From the NCBI GenBank assembly GCA_002256245.1, contig NKIU01000001.1, forward strand, positions 486,232 through 550,231: a stretch of 64,000 nt of DNA, in the 5' to 3' direction. This document shows, one piece after another, positions 48,392 through 57,637 of the stretch. The DNA is from Pseudorhodobacter sp. PARRP1 (GTDB taxonomy: Bacteria > Pseudomonadota > Alphaproteobacteria > Rhodobacterales > Rhodobacteraceae). A model generated the notes under the pieces. The model searched no databases and was not told where the DNA came from. It worked only from the letters and a program-made list of their open reading frames with translations. Both the position numbers and the translations under genes were made by a program. Each line of letters opens with the position of its first letter. Within the stretch, counting starts at the first letter, position 1.

Positions 48392-50430
48392 TGGGCGCGC
48401 GGTTTCTGTTTGTGCTGGCGGCGGGCCTTGGGCTTGCCGCCTTTTCACATGACCGTTTTGATCAGTGGGTCGATGCGACGGTTTTGCCGCCGTTGCAGGT
48501 GGAAACGTCCGTAGAGGTGTTGGACCGGGACGGCGCGTTGTTGCGCGCCTATACGGTGGCGGATGGGCGTTGGCGACTGGCGGTGGCGCTGTCGGATGTG
48601 GACGCAGGCTATGTGGCCGCGCTGCTGGCTTATGAGGACAAGCGGTTTTATCAGCACGGCGGGGTTGATCCACAGGCGCTGGCGCGGGCGGCTTTGCAGG
48701 CGGTTTGGAACGGGCATGTGGTGTCGGGTGGCTCGACCCTGACGATGCAGGTGGCGCGACTGCTGGAGGAAGGCACCACCGGGCAGATCGACGGCAAGCT
48801 GCGGCAGATGCGGGTGGCCTTGGCGCTGGAGCGGCGGCTGTCGAAGGCGCAAATTCTGGCGCTGTATCTGCATCTGGCCCCCTATGGCGGCAATCTGGAG
48901 GGCATCCGGGCGGCAACGCTTTCGTATTTCGGCAAAGAGCCGTTGCGGCTGACACCAGCCGAGGCGGCCTTGCTGGTGGCGATCCCGCAAAGCCCCGAGA
49001 CGCGCAGGCCGGATCGGTCCGTCGCGCGCGCAACGGATGCGCGGGATCGCGTGCTGGCGCGGGCGCTGCGGGATGGACTGATCGACGCCGAGCAGATGGC
49101 TGCTGCGCGCACCGAAGTTGTGCCGCGGATGCGCCGCCCCTTCCCCGCGCTGGCGCCGCATATGTCGGACCGCATCATTGCCGAGGAACCGGGGCAACAG
49201 CGGCATCAGTTGACGCTGGACAAGACGCTGCAAACCAAGCTTGAACGCTTGGCGGCGGATGTGGTGGCCAGCCGGGGCGACCGGTTGCAGGTGGCGATTG
49301 TGGTGGCGGATCATGCCTCGGGCGAGGTGCTGGCCTCGGTCGGCTCGGCCGCGTTTCAGGCAGATCGGCGGGCGGGGTTTGTCGATATGACACGGGCGAT
49401 CCGCAGCCCCGGATCGACGCTGAAACCGCTGATCTACGGGCTGGCGTTTGACGATGGTCTGGCACATCCCGAGACGCTGATCGACGACAAACCCACCGAT
49501 TTCAACGGCTATCGTCCGCAGAATTTTGACCGCCAGTTTCGCGGCACCATCCGTATCCGCGAGGCATTGCAGGAATCGTTGAACATCCCCGTCGTGGCGC
49601 TGACCGATGCGCTGGGGCCTGCCAAGCTGTTGGCGGCACTGGATAAAGCAGGCGTGCGCTATCATTTGCCGGGGGGGCAGGCGGGGCTTGCTATTGCTTT
49701 GGGCGGCATTGGTGTCAGCCTTGAGGACATGGTGCAGCTTTACGCCGCCATCGCACGCGGCGGCGTGGCATTGCCGTTGACGCACCGCATCACTGGTGAC
49801 CGGCCCGAGGGGCAACGGGTATTGTCTGCCTCATCGGCCTGGCAGGTGGGGGATATTCTGGCGGGCCTTGCGCCACCACCGGGCGCGCCGGAAAACCGGT
49901 TGGCCTACAAAACCGGCACCAGCTATGGCCACCGCGATGCCTGGGCCATCGGCTTTGACGGCAGGCATGTGATTGGCGTGTGGATGGGCAGGCCGGATGG
50001 CACCCCGGTTCCGGGGGCGTTTGGGGCTGATCTGGCGGCACCGATCCTGTTTCAGGCCTTCGCACGGCTGAAGCGCAACCTTGATCCGCAGCCCGATCCG
50101 CCGCCCGCGACGCTGCTGGTGTCGAATGCCGAGTTGCCGCAACCGTTGCAGCGCTTCCGCAACCGCAACGCGGCGTTCCAGCCCGACAAGGATGCGCCCA
50201 GCGTGGCCTTCCCGCCCGATGGGGCAGAGGTAGAAATGCTGCCCGAAGGCCTGCTCGTGCGGGTATCGGGCGGCAAGGCGCCCTACACTTGGCTGGCCAA
50301 TGGCGTGCCTGTGGCGATCTCGTTGGGTGGGCGCGAGACGATGCTGAACAGCCTTGGGCGCGGGTTTATCACGCTGTCGGTGATCGACGCGATGGGGCGA
50401 TCTGCGCGCGCGAAGGTGCGGCTGCGCTAA
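48391..50430 (+). CDS. pbpC: Penicillin-binding protein 1C
   Basis: A bifunctional inner-membrane protein of 679 residues that polymerises glycan strands and may cross-link peptides. It has an N-terminal anchor (about 2-18). The GT51 domain has Glu82 in YEDKRFYQHGG and SGGSTLTMQVARLLEE. The transpeptidase has Ser342 in SPGSTLKPL, SLN and YKTGTSYG. The C-terminal BiPBP_C domain covers about 590-679. The start codon shares a base with the stop of the alpha-2-macroglobulin gene, so the pair probably acts in envelope repair and defence. Confidence 0.94.
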   Translation: MGARFLFVLAAGLGLAAFSHDRFDQWVDATVLPPLQVETSVEVLDRDGALLRAYTVADGRWRLAVALSDVDAGYVAALLAYEDKRFYQHGGVDPQALARAALQAVWNGHVVSGGSTLTMQVARLLEEGTTGQIDGKLRQMRVALALERRLSKAQILALYLHLAPYGGNLEGIRAATLSYFGKEPLRLTPAEAALLVAIPQSPETRRPDRSVARATDARDRVLARALRDGLIDAEQMAAARTEVVPRMRRPFPALAPHMSDRIIAEEPGQQRHQLTLDKTLQTKLERLAADVVASRGDRLQVAIVVADHASGEVLASVGSAAFQADRRAGFVDMTRAIRSPGSTLKPLIYGLAFDDGLAHPETLIDDKPTDFNGYRPQNFDRQFRGTIRIREALQESLNIPVVALTDALGPAKLLAALDKAGVRYHLPGGQAGLAIALGGIGVSLEDMVQLYAAIARGGVALPLTHRITGDRPEGQRVLSASSAWQVGDILAGLAPPPGAPENRLAYKTGTSYGHRDAWAIGFDGRHVIGVWMGRPDGTPVPGAFGADLAAPILFQAFARLKRNLDPQPDPPPATLLVSNAELPQPLQRFRNRNAAFQPDKDAPSVAFPPDGAEVEMLPEGLLVRVSGGKAPYTWLANGVPVAISLGGRETMLNSLGRGFITLSVIDAMGRSARAKVRLR

Positions 50431-50436
50431 GCCGGA

Positions 50437-51597
50437 TCAGACCCTTTCCAGCGCCAGCGCGATGCCCTGCCCGCCACCGATACACATGGTGACAAGGGCT
50501 GTCTTGCCGCCTGCACGCTCTAACTCGGCCAATGCCTTGGCGACAAGAATTGCGCCGGTGGCCCCGACCGGATGGCCCAAGGCAATCGCGCCGCCGTTGG
50601 GGTTCACCTTTGCCGGGTCAAGGCCCAAGGCCCGACTGACGGCAAGCGCCTGCGCCGCGAACGCCTCGTTTGATTCGACGACATCGAAGCTGTCAGGCGT
50701 CACCCCAAGTTTGGCGCAGAGCGCCTGCACCGCCGGGATCGGCCCCAGACCCATCACTTTCGGATCAACTCCGGCCACCGCATAGCCCATGATGCGCGCC
50801 TTGGCGTTGCCCGGATTGCCGCGTGACAGGATCACCGCCGCCGCACCATCGTTGATGCCCGAGGCATTGCCGGCCGTCACCGTACCATCCTTGGCAAAGG
50901 CTGGGCGCAGGCCAGCGAGGGCCGCAAGTGTCGTGGCTTTCGGATGTTCATCCTGCGCAAAGATGGTGTGGCCCTTGCGGCCCGAAAGCTCAACCGGGGT
51001 GATCTGCGATGCAAAGCGCCCCTCGGCAATCGCTTGCGCGGCGCGGTTTTGCGACAGAAGTGCGAAGGCGTCCTGATCCGCGCGGGTGATGCCATATTGG
51101 GCGGCGACATTCTCGGCGGTGATGCCCATATGCCCGGTGCCAAACGGGCAGGTCAGCGCGCCAGTCATCATGTCGATGAGCTTGGTATCGCCCATCTTCT
51201 GGCCAAAACGCGCCGATTGCACGGCATAGGGCGCGCGGCTCATACACTCTGCCCCGCCCGCCAAGGCGATTTCGGCGTCGCCCAGCATCAGCATCTGCAT
51301 CGCCGAGACGATGGCCTGCGCGCCCGATCCACACAGGCGGTTGACGTTCATCGCCGGGGTGGTTTCCGGCACGCCCGCCTGCATCGCCGCCACCCGCGCA
51401 AGATACATGTCGCGCGGCTCGGTGTTGATGACATGGCCGAAAACCACAGTGCCAACCTGCGCCGGCTCAATGCCAGCCCGCTCAATCGCGGCCTTTGCGG
51501 CATGGGTGGCAATGTCAATCGGCGGCATTGCCGACAGCGCCCCGCCAAAGCCGCCGATGGCGGTGCGGGCGGTCGAGAGAATGTAAATATCGGACAT
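50437..51597 (-). CDS. Acetyl-CoA C-acyltransferase (beta-ketothiolase)
   Basis: 386-residue thiolase with nucleophile Cys in NVNRLCGSGAQ, GGAECMSRAPY, the catalytic His in ALGHPVGATG and Cys in TMCIGGGQG. It lies 9 bp after maiA in the marR-maiA-thiolase operon, so cleavage of acetoacetyl-CoA, derived from the acetoacetate released by fumarylacetoacetase, is the likely task. A CoA-transferase or synthetase to activate acetoacetate is not in the window. PHB or BktB-like thiolase identity is an alternative. Confidence 0.92.
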   Translation of the reverse strand: MSDIYILSTARTAIGGFGGALSAMPPIDIATHAAKAAIERAGIEPAQVGTVVFGHVINTEPRDMYLARVAAMQAGVPETTPAMNVNRLCGSGAQAIVSAMQMLMLGDAEIALAGGAECMSRAPYAVQSARFGQKMGDTKLIDMMTGALTCPFGTGHMGITAENVAAQYGITRADQDAFALLSQNRAAQAIAEGRFASQITPVELSGRKGHTIFAQDEHPKATTLAALAGLRPAFAKDGTVTAGNASGINDGAAAVILSRGNPGNAKARIMGYAVAGVDPKVMGLGPIPAVQALCAKLGVTPDSFDVVESNEAFAAQALAVSRALGLDPAKVNPNGGAIALGHPVGATGAILVAKALAELERAGGKTALVTMCIGGGQGIALALERV

Positions 51598-51606
51598 GGG
51601 CTGGCC

Positions 51607-52218
51607 TCAGGGTTTGACGCGATCCGGGTGGGCGGCGGCGATCGCGGGGATTTCGCGCAAGTTAGCCACAATCTGCATGGTTTTGGGCAACGACGTCACG
51701 TCAACGCCCACACGTTCTGCGTTGTAAATTTGCGGCACCAAGCACAGGTCAGCCATCGTCACCTGATCGCCGTGGCAGTAGCGCCCCGCGCCCGTCAACA
51801 TCGCCTCGAACGCGGTCAATCCTTTGGTGATGTAGTGGCGCGTCCACGCCTCGCTGGTCATTGCGCCCATCGTGCCCACATGATCGCGCACCGACAGATT
51901 GCAGATCGGGGCGATTTCCATTGCGATGGCGTAGGAAAGTGCGCGCACCTGCGCCCGCGGCTTTGGGTCTTTGGGCAGCAAGCCGCCACAGGTTTCGTCA
52001 AGATATTCGATGATCGCCAAGGATTGTGTCAGCCGCAGACCGTCGATTTCCAGCGTGGGCACAAGGCCTTGCGGGTTGCGCGCGACGTTGTCGGCCCCGC
52101 GCTGCTCGCCCTTCACCAGATCAACCGGGTGGCGATCGTAGGGCAGGTTCAACAGGTTCAGCGCCATGCGCACACGATACGCCGCAGACGAGCGCCAGTA
52201 ATCGTAAAGCCTGATCAT
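51607..52218 (-). CDS. maiA: Maleylacetoacetate isomerase
   Basis: A zeta-class glutathione transferase of 203 residues that isomerises maleylacetoacetate to fumarylacetoacetate. YDYWRSSAAYRVRMALNL gives the SSxxxRVR active-site motif, and QSLAIIEYLDE the glutathione-binding segment. The start overlaps the marR stop by 4 bp. It completes the pathway with hmgA and fahA on the opposite strand. Confidence 0.93.
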   Translation of the reverse strand: MIRLYDYWRSSAAYRVRMALNLLNLPYDRHPVDLVKGEQRGADNVARNPQGLVPTLEIDGLRLTQSLAIIEYLDETCGGLLPKDPKPRAQVRALSYAIAMEIAPICNLSVRDHVGTMGAMTSEAWTRHYITKGLTAFEAMLTGAGRYCHGDQVTMADLCLVPQIYNAERVGVDVTSLPKTMQIVANLREIPAIAAAHPDRVKP

Positions 52219-52640
52219 TTTTCCTCCAACAGTCGCAGCAATACGGTGCGAAACAGGGCGGCATCCGTGCCAATCTGGGCCAGCACCTGTGCCTGATACG
52301 CATCGGCAATCGGCACGATCCGGGCGATCAGATCGCGGCCCTTGGCGGTCAGCCGCATATCCAGCAGGCGGCGATCTTCGAGGTTTTCGCGCTTCTCGAT
52401 CAACCCCTGCGCCTCAAGCCGGGCGGCAGCGCGGCTGACCTTGGACTTGTCCATATCAACCTTGGCATGAATTTCGCGCACCGAAACCTGATCGGACTGC
52501 GCAAGATGCGCCAGCACGCGCCACTCGGGGATCGTCAGGCCAAATTCTGCCCGGTAAAGCTCGGAGAACCCTTTCGAGACGCGGCTGGCGGCGACCGCCA
52601 ACTGGTAAGGCAAGAAAGCGGAAAGATCGAAACGCGTCAT
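52215..52640 (-). CDS. MarR family transcriptional regulator
   Basis: A 141-residue winged-helix regulator: EWRVLAHLAQSDQVSVREIH is the recognition helix region, and SRAAARLEAQGLIEKRENLEDRR forms the wing. It is the first gene of the operon with maiA and thiolase, and divergent from an MFS gene. The likely target is the palindrome in the hmgA promoter at 53909-53928 (inference), with an aromatic intermediate such as homogentisate as inducer. Confidence 0.9.
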   Translation of the reverse strand: MTRFDLSAFLPYQLAVAASRVSKGFSELYRAEFGLTIPEWRVLAHLAQSDQVSVREIHAKVDMDKSKVSRAAARLEAQGLIEKRENLEDRRLLDMRLTAKGRDLIARIVPIADAYQAQVLAQIGTDAALFRTVLLRLLEEK

Positions 52641-52754
52641 CTGTGGCCCTCGTTTTTATGCAAGCCTGCCCGTTGGCCGCAGAATTCGCAAGCGGGGGCA
52701 GTTGACAGTGCGGTGGCCGCAAGGGACACCGGGTGCTGCAACCCGGAGAGTGAT

Positions 52755-53858
52755 GTGCGCGACCTGATCAAGTCTAACCTTGCGTTGCTGACGATCAGCA
52801 TTGCCAGCTTCATCCTGATGGGCGCCGGGACGGCACTTTATGGCCCTGCCCTGCCGGTGTTCGCGCGCAGCTTTGATATCCAGATCGGCACCGCTGGGCT
52901 GTTGATCTCGGCGCATTGGATCGGCTGTTCCATCGGTGTGGCAGCGATGTTTGCGGTAGGGCCGCGTGCCACGCCGCAATGGGTGGTTGCCCTGATGACG
53001 CTTGGCGTGGCGCTGATGGCGGTGGGCTTGAGCTGGGCGCTTACCCTGCTGGGTGCTGTGCTGTTTGGCGCGGGCTATGGCTGCGCCACGGTGGTTTTCA
53101 ACCCGCGCATGTTGCGGGCGTTTGGCGCGCGCGGGCCTGCGATGCTTAGCCTGCTGAACGCAACCTTCGGCATCGGCGCGATTGGCGCGCCGCTGGTGTT
53201 TGTGGCGCTTGGCAATGATCCGGTGCTGAGTTTTGCGATCTGCGCGGTGATCGGGGTGGCGATCACCGCCTGCGCAGGGCCTGCGGGCCGCACGGCAAAC
53301 GTGGCCGCAACCACATCCACCCTGCCCTTCAGGTTGCACATCCCGATGCTGGTGTTCGGCGCCGTTGCGATCAGTGTCGAGGCCTGCCTGACCGGGCTTG
53401 GCCCCACGGCGCTGATCAAGGCGGGGCTGTCGGAAACCGCGGCGGCGCAACTGCTGTCGGCGTTTTTCCTGGCTTTTCTGGCCGCGCGCCTTTGCCTGAT
53501 GGTGGTGGCCACCTGGCTTCCGGCGTTCACGCTGTTCACTTTGGCGCTGCTCGGGGCCTGTGCCTCGGCACTGATCGCGGGGCTTTGGTCGCCGGGCGCA
53601 GGGTTTGTCGCTTTGGGCTTTTTTGCGGGTATGTTCTTTCCGACCGAATATGTCACCGCCACGCGCAAGATGGGCGACAACCCCAAGGTTGCCCCCACGA
53701 TCATTGCCTCAGGTCTGGTCGGCGGCGTCTGTGCGCCGCTGATGATGTCGCCGTTTCTGGGCGCGATGGGGCCGCATGGCTTTTTTTGGGTGACGGCCTG
53801 CGTCACCGGCTTGCTTGGTTTGGCCGCATTGGCCAGCCTGCGGGCGATGAACCGCTAA
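52755..53858 (+). CDS. MFS transporter
   Basis: A 367-residue permease with about twelve helices, of the fucose/glucose permease-like branch (TALYGPALPVFARSFD, LISAHWIGCSIGVAAMF). The start is GTG at 52755, seven bases after GGAGAG; a longer frame upstream lacks support. It is divergent from marR and just before hmgA, so uptake of an aromatic acid or efflux of an intermediate is plausible, but not shown by sequence. Confidence 0.82.
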   Translation: MRDLIKSNLALLTISIASFILMGAGTALYGPALPVFARSFDIQIGTAGLLISAHWIGCSIGVAAMFAVGPRATPQWVVALMTLGVALMAVGLSWALTLLGAVLFGAGYGCATVVFNPRMLRAFGARGPAMLSLLNATFGIGAIGAPLVFVALGNDPVLSFAICAVIGVAITACAGPAGRTANVAATTSTLPFRLHIPMLVFGAVAISVEACLTGLGPTALIKAGLSETAAAQLLSAFFLAFLAARLCLMVVATWLPAFTLFTLALLGACASALIAGLWSPGAGFVALGFFAGMFFPTEYVTATRKMGDNPKVAPTIIASGLVGGVCAPLMMSPFLGAMGPHGFFWVTACVTGLLGLAALASLRAMNR

Positions 53859-53903
53859 CACCCCAAATTCTGACGCTGTTCGGCTGCGGCTGTGACAATC
53901 ATG

Positions 53904-53933
53904 TTGACATCGTTGCACTTGCAACGATATTTT
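53904..53933 (+). promoter_or_regulatory. hmgA promoter with embedded operator palindrome
   Basis: -35 TTGACA at 53904-53909 and a -10-like TATTTT at 53928-53933 are separated by 18 bp. The spacer plus flanks is a perfect dyad, ATCGTTGCA-CT-TGCAACGAT (53909-53928). A dimeric regulator binding there would block RNA polymerase. The MarR protein encoded at 52215-52640 is the nearest candidate. Confidence 0.75.
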
Positions 53934-53981
53934 CCAGACATACGTTTAACGCTGCCCCGAATCCTGCTGCACGAGGCTGAC

Positions 53982-55343
53982 ATGAATACGCAAAGCCTGC
54001 CCTCTGGCCTGCACCGCGCCGCCACAACCCTTGGCACCCACGCCCACTACATGCCCGGCTTCGGCAATGATTTTGAGACCGAGGCGCTGCCCGGTGCCCT
54101 GCCGCAGGGCATGAATTCACCACAGAAATGCAACTACGGGCTTTATGGCGAACAGCTTTCCGGCACGGCCTTTACCGCGCCCAGCCACCAGAACGAACGG
54201 ACATGGTGCTATCGCATCCGACCTTCGGTGAAGCACACGCATCGCTTTGAAAAGATTGATATTCCCTACTGGAAGTCAGCGCCGCATATCGACCCGGATG
54301 TGATCTCGCTGGGCCAATACCGCTGGGACCCGGTGCCGCACAGCGATGCCGCGCTGACCTGGATCACCGGGATGCGCACGATGACGACGGCGGGCGATGT
54401 AAATACCCAAGTCGGCATGGCAAGCCATATCTATCTGGTCACGCAATCCATGCAGGATGAGTATTTCTTCAGCGCCGACAGTGAGTTGCTGATCGTGCCG
54501 CAACAGGGCCGCCTGCGGTTCTGCACCGAACTCGGCATCATTGACCTAGAGCCGCAGGAAATCGCGGTGATGCCGCGTGGGCTGGTTTATCGGGTTGAAG
54601 TGTTGGAAGGCCCGGCGCGTGGCTTTGTCTGCGAGAATTACGGACAAAAGTTCACATTGCCGGGGCGCGGCCCGATCGGTGCCAATTGCATGGCCAATCC
54701 ACGCGACTTCAAAACTCCTGTCGCGGCATTTGAAGACCGCGAGGTGCCGTCCTCGGTGGTGGTGAAATGGTGCGGGCAGTTCCACCGCACCCGTATCGGC
54801 CACAGCCCGCTTGATGTGGTGGCGTGGCACGGCAATTACGCGCCGGTGAAATATGATCTGCGCACCTATTGCCCGGTTGGCGCGATCTTGTTCGATCATC
54901 CGGACCCGTCGATTTTTACGGTTCTGACCGCACCCTCCGGCGTGGAAGGCACCGCGAACATCGACTTCGTGCTGTTCCGCGAGCGTTGGATGGTGGCCGA
55001 AAACACCTTCCGCCCGCCGTGGTATCACAAGAACATCATGTCGGAACTGATGGGCAACATTTATGGCATTTACGATGCAAAGCCCAAAGGATTTGTGCCC
55101 GGCGGCATGAGCCTGCACAACATGATGTTGCCACATGGCCCCGACAAGCAGGCGTTTGAGGGGGCATCAAACGCTGTGCTGAAGGCGGAAAAGCTGGATG
55201 AAACCATGTCCTTCATGTTTGAAACCCGCTTTCCCCAGCATTTGACCGCCTTCGCCGCGAAAGAGGCGCCACTTCAGGACGACTACATTGATTGCTGGGA
55301 GAGTTTGGTGAAGAAGTTCGACGGCACGCCGGGGCTGAAATGA
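53982..55343 (+). CDS. hmgA: Homogentisate 1,2-dioxygenase
   Basis: Fe(II) ring-cleaving dioxygenase converting homogentisate to maleylacetoacetate. 453 residues, normal for the family. The N-terminal signature [19 protein letters not shown] is followed by [15 protein letters not shown]. The C-terminal cupin carries the Fe ligands around [14 protein letters not shown] and the [10 protein letters not shown] segment. The ATG at 53982 follows GAGG; the longer frame upstream covers the promoter. It is the first gene of the operon hmgA-fahA-MBL-monooxygenase-DUF2783. Confidence 0.97.
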   Translation: MNTQSLPSGLHRAATTLGTHAHYMPGFGNDFETEALPGALPQGMNSPQKCNYGLYGEQLSGTAFTAPSHQNERTWCYRIRPSVKHTHRFEKIDIPYWKSAPHIDPDVISLGQYRWDPVPHSDAALTWITGMRTMTTAGDVNTQVGMASHIYLVTQSMQDEYFFSADSELLIVPQQGRLRFCTELGIIDLEPQEIAVMPRGLVYRVEVLEGPARGFVCENYGQKFTLPGRGPIGANCMANPRDFKTPVAAFEDREVPSSVVVKWCGQFHRTRIGHSPLDVVAWHGNYAPVKYDLRTYCPVGAILFDHPDPSIFTVLTAPSGVEGTANIDFVLFRERWMVAENTFRPPWYHKNIMSELMGNIYGIYDAKPKGFVPGGMSLHNMMLPHGPDKQAFEGASNAVLKAEKLDETMSFMFETRFPQHLTAFAAKEAPLQDDYIDCWESLVKKFDGTPGLK

Positions 55344-55416
55344 TCCCCAATACCTCACAGCTCGCATTGACAGCGCCACAGGCTTGCGCCTCCCTCGGGC
55401 TTTTGGAGGATGCGCG

Positions 55417-56682
55417 ATGAAACTGCAGAAATCATGGGTCGAAAGTGCCAATTCCGCGACGACCGACTTTCCCTTGAATAACCTGCCGTGCGGGGTGTTC
55501 TCGGTCGGTGATGAGCCAGCCCGCTGCGGTGTGGCGATTGGCGATTTTGTGCTGGATCTTGGCGCGTTAGAGGCCGAAGGCCTGCTGACATTGGCCGACC
55601 ACCCGCTGTTTGATGTGCCGTTCTGGAACGAATTCATGGAGGCTGGCCCAACCGTCTGGGCAGAGTATCGCAGCCAGATCACCGCGATGCTGGCGGAAGG
55701 GGCCAGCAAGCGCTGGATCATCGAAGATCACCTGGTGCCGCGCGACAAAGTAACCCTGCATCTGCCGTTTGTTGTGGCCGAATACACCGATTTCTATGCC
55801 GGTCGGCATCACGCCACCAATGTCGGCACCATGTTTCGCGGCGCAGAAAACGCGTTGCCCCCAAACTGGCTCCATATGCCGATCGGCTATAACGGCCGCG
55901 CCTCGTCCGTGGTGGTTTCGGGCACCGAAATCCGCCGCCCATGGGGCCAGTTGAAGGGCCCCGAGTTTGATCACCCTATCTTTGCGCCATCCCGGCGCTT
56001 CGATATCGAGCTGGAACTCGGCGCGGTTGTGGGGCAAGCCTCCACTCACGGCCAACCGGTGACGGTCGCCGAAGCTGATGCAATGATCTTTGGCTATGTG
56101 TTGCTAAATGATTGGTCTGCCAGAGATATTCAGGCATGGGAGTATCAACCCCTCGGCCCGTTTCAGGCGAAGGCGACGGCCACCAGCATTGGCGGATGGA
56201 TCGTGATGAAAGCGGCTCTGCAGCCGTTCCGCATCGCGACCCCACCGCGCGAAGCGCCACTTTTGCCGCATTTGGTAGAACCGGAACCGATGCTTTACAA
56301 TGTGGCGCTTGAGGTTGGATTGAAACCGAACGATGGTTCGGAAACCGTGATCAGCCGCACCAACTACGCGGAAATGTATTACTCGGCAGCGCAGCAACTG
56401 GCACACCACACAACCTCGGGCTGTGCGATGAACATCGGTGATTTGCTGGGGTCGGGCACAATCTCGGGTGCTGCCAAAGAAAGCCGGGGCAGCCTGCTGG
56501 AGTTGTCCTGGGGCGGCAAAGAGCCGTTTGCGATTGCCGGTGGCAGCCGCAGTTTCATCGAGGACAACGACACCCTGACGCTGCGCGGAGCGGCCTTGGG
56601 CAACGGATATCGGATCGGGTTTGGTGCGTGTTCGGGCAAGGTCATCCCCGCCCTCGCAGACCCTTATGCAAGGAAAAACTGA
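55417..56682 (+). CDS. fahA: Fumarylacetoacetase
   Basis: Hydrolyses fumarylacetoacetate to fumarate and acetoacetate, ending the homogentisate pathway. 421 residues. It has an N-terminal SH3-like domain (to about 115), then the catalytic domain with YTDFYAGRHHATNVG (metal and catalytic His), RFDIELELGAVVG, LLNDWSARDIQAWEYQPLGPF and SGTISG. GGAGG seven bases before the ATG at 55417 fixes the start, 73 bp after hmgA. The downstream gene begins right after its stop. Confidence 0.96.
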   Translation: MKLQKSWVESANSATTDFPLNNLPCGVFSVGDEPARCGVAIGDFVLDLGALEAEGLLTLADHPLFDVPFWNEFMEAGPTVWAEYRSQITAMLAEGASKRWIIEDHLVPRDKVTLHLPFVVAEYTDFYAGRHHATNVGTMFRGAENALPPNWLHMPIGYNGRASSVVVSGTEIRRPWGQLKGPEFDHPIFAPSRRFDIELELGAVVGQASTHGQPVTVAEADAMIFGYVLLNDWSARDIQAWEYQPLGPFQAKATATSIGGWIVMKAALQPFRIATPPREAPLLPHLVEPEPMLYNVALEVGLKPNDGSETVISRTNYAEMYYSAAQQLAHHTTSGCAMNIGDLLGSGTISGAAKESRGSLLELSWGGKEPFAIAGGSRSFIEDNDTLTLRGAALGNGYRIGFGACSGKVIPALADPYARKN

Positions 56683-57633
56683 ATGAGCAAGGCGTTCGCA
56701 TCGCAGGCGGATCTGACAGAAAAGCGCACCTCTTTCGTCGAAATCGGCGATGGCATCTACGCATTCACCGCCGAGGGCGACCCGAATTCGGGCGTGATCA
56801 TCGGCGACAATTCGGTGATGGTGATCGAAGCCCAAGCCACGCCGCGACTTGCGCGCAAAGTGGTCGAATGTATCCGCACGGTCACCGACAAGCCGATCAG
56901 CCATCTGGTGCTGACGCATTATCACGCTGTGCGGGTGCTTGGCGCAAGTGCTTACGGCGCAAGGGAAATCATCATGTCTGATGCCGCGCGCGGCATGGTG
57001 ATGGAGCGTGGGCAAGAAGATTGGGACAGCGAATTTGGCCGCTTTCCCCGCCTGTTTCATGGACACGAAGAGATCCCCGGCCTGACGCTGCCCACCACCA
57101 CGTTCAGCGATCAGATGACGGTGTATCTTGGCAATCGCCGGGTGGACATCATGCATCTGGGGCGCGCACATACCGCAGGTGACGCCGTGGTTTGGGTTCC
57201 GGATTCCGAAGTGATGTTCACCGGCGATATCGTGGAGTATCACTCCGCATGTTACTGCGGCGATGGCCATTTCGCCGATTGGACCGACACTTTGGCGAAC
57301 ATCGCAGCGTTTGATCCGGTGGCGATTGCGCCCGGGCGCGGCGATGCGCTGGTTGGCCGCGACATGGTTAGCAAAGCCATCGCATCGACGGCCGATTTCG
57401 TGCAAAGCACCTATCGTCCGGCGGCAAAGGTGGCCGCACGCGGCGGCAGCTTGAAAGAGGCTTGGAACGCGGTGCGTGCCGAATGTGACGCTAAGTTCGG
57501 TAATTTTGCGATCTACGAGCATTGCCTGCCTTTCAACGTTGTCCGTGCATATGACGAAGCACGCGGCATCGAAAACCCGCGCGTCTGGACTGCCGAGCGA
57601 GACCGTGAAATGTGGGCGGCGCTGCAGGGATGA
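56683..57633 (+). CDS. MBL-fold protein with incomplete metal-binding motif
   Basis: A 316-residue metallo-beta-lactamase-fold protein, beginning directly after the fahA stop. The first metal motif, normally HxHxDH, reads His79-Tyr80-His81-Ala82-Val83-Arg84: the Asp and second His of the motif are missing. Later ligands are present (His in GRAHTAGD, Asp in FTGDIV). It may bind one metal or act non-hydrolytically. Its position among homogentisate genes suggests a lactone- or thioester-hydrolysing, detoxifying or accessory role in this pathway, but no reaction can be assigned. Confidence 0.85.
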   Translation: MSKAFASQADLTEKRTSFVEIGDGIYAFTAEGDPNSGVIIGDNSVMVIEAQATPRLARKVVECIRTVTDKPISHLVLTHYHAVRVLGASAYGAREIIMSDAARGMVMERGQEDWDSEFGRFPRLFHGHEEIPGLTLPTTTFSDQMTVYLGNRRVDIMHLGRAHTAGDAVVWVPDSEVMFTGDIVEYHSACYCGDGHFADWTDTLANIAAFDPVAIAPGRGDALVGRDMVSKAIASTADFVQSTYRPAAKVAARGGSLKEAWNAVRAECDAKFGNFAIYEHCLPFNVVRAYDEARGIENPRVWTAERDREMWAALQG

Positions 57634-57637
57634 TGCA

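Noticed and set aside
46682-49033. 783-codon minus-strand open frame
   Set aside because: Antisense to the end of the alpha-2-macroglobulin gene and the start of pbpC; no motifs.
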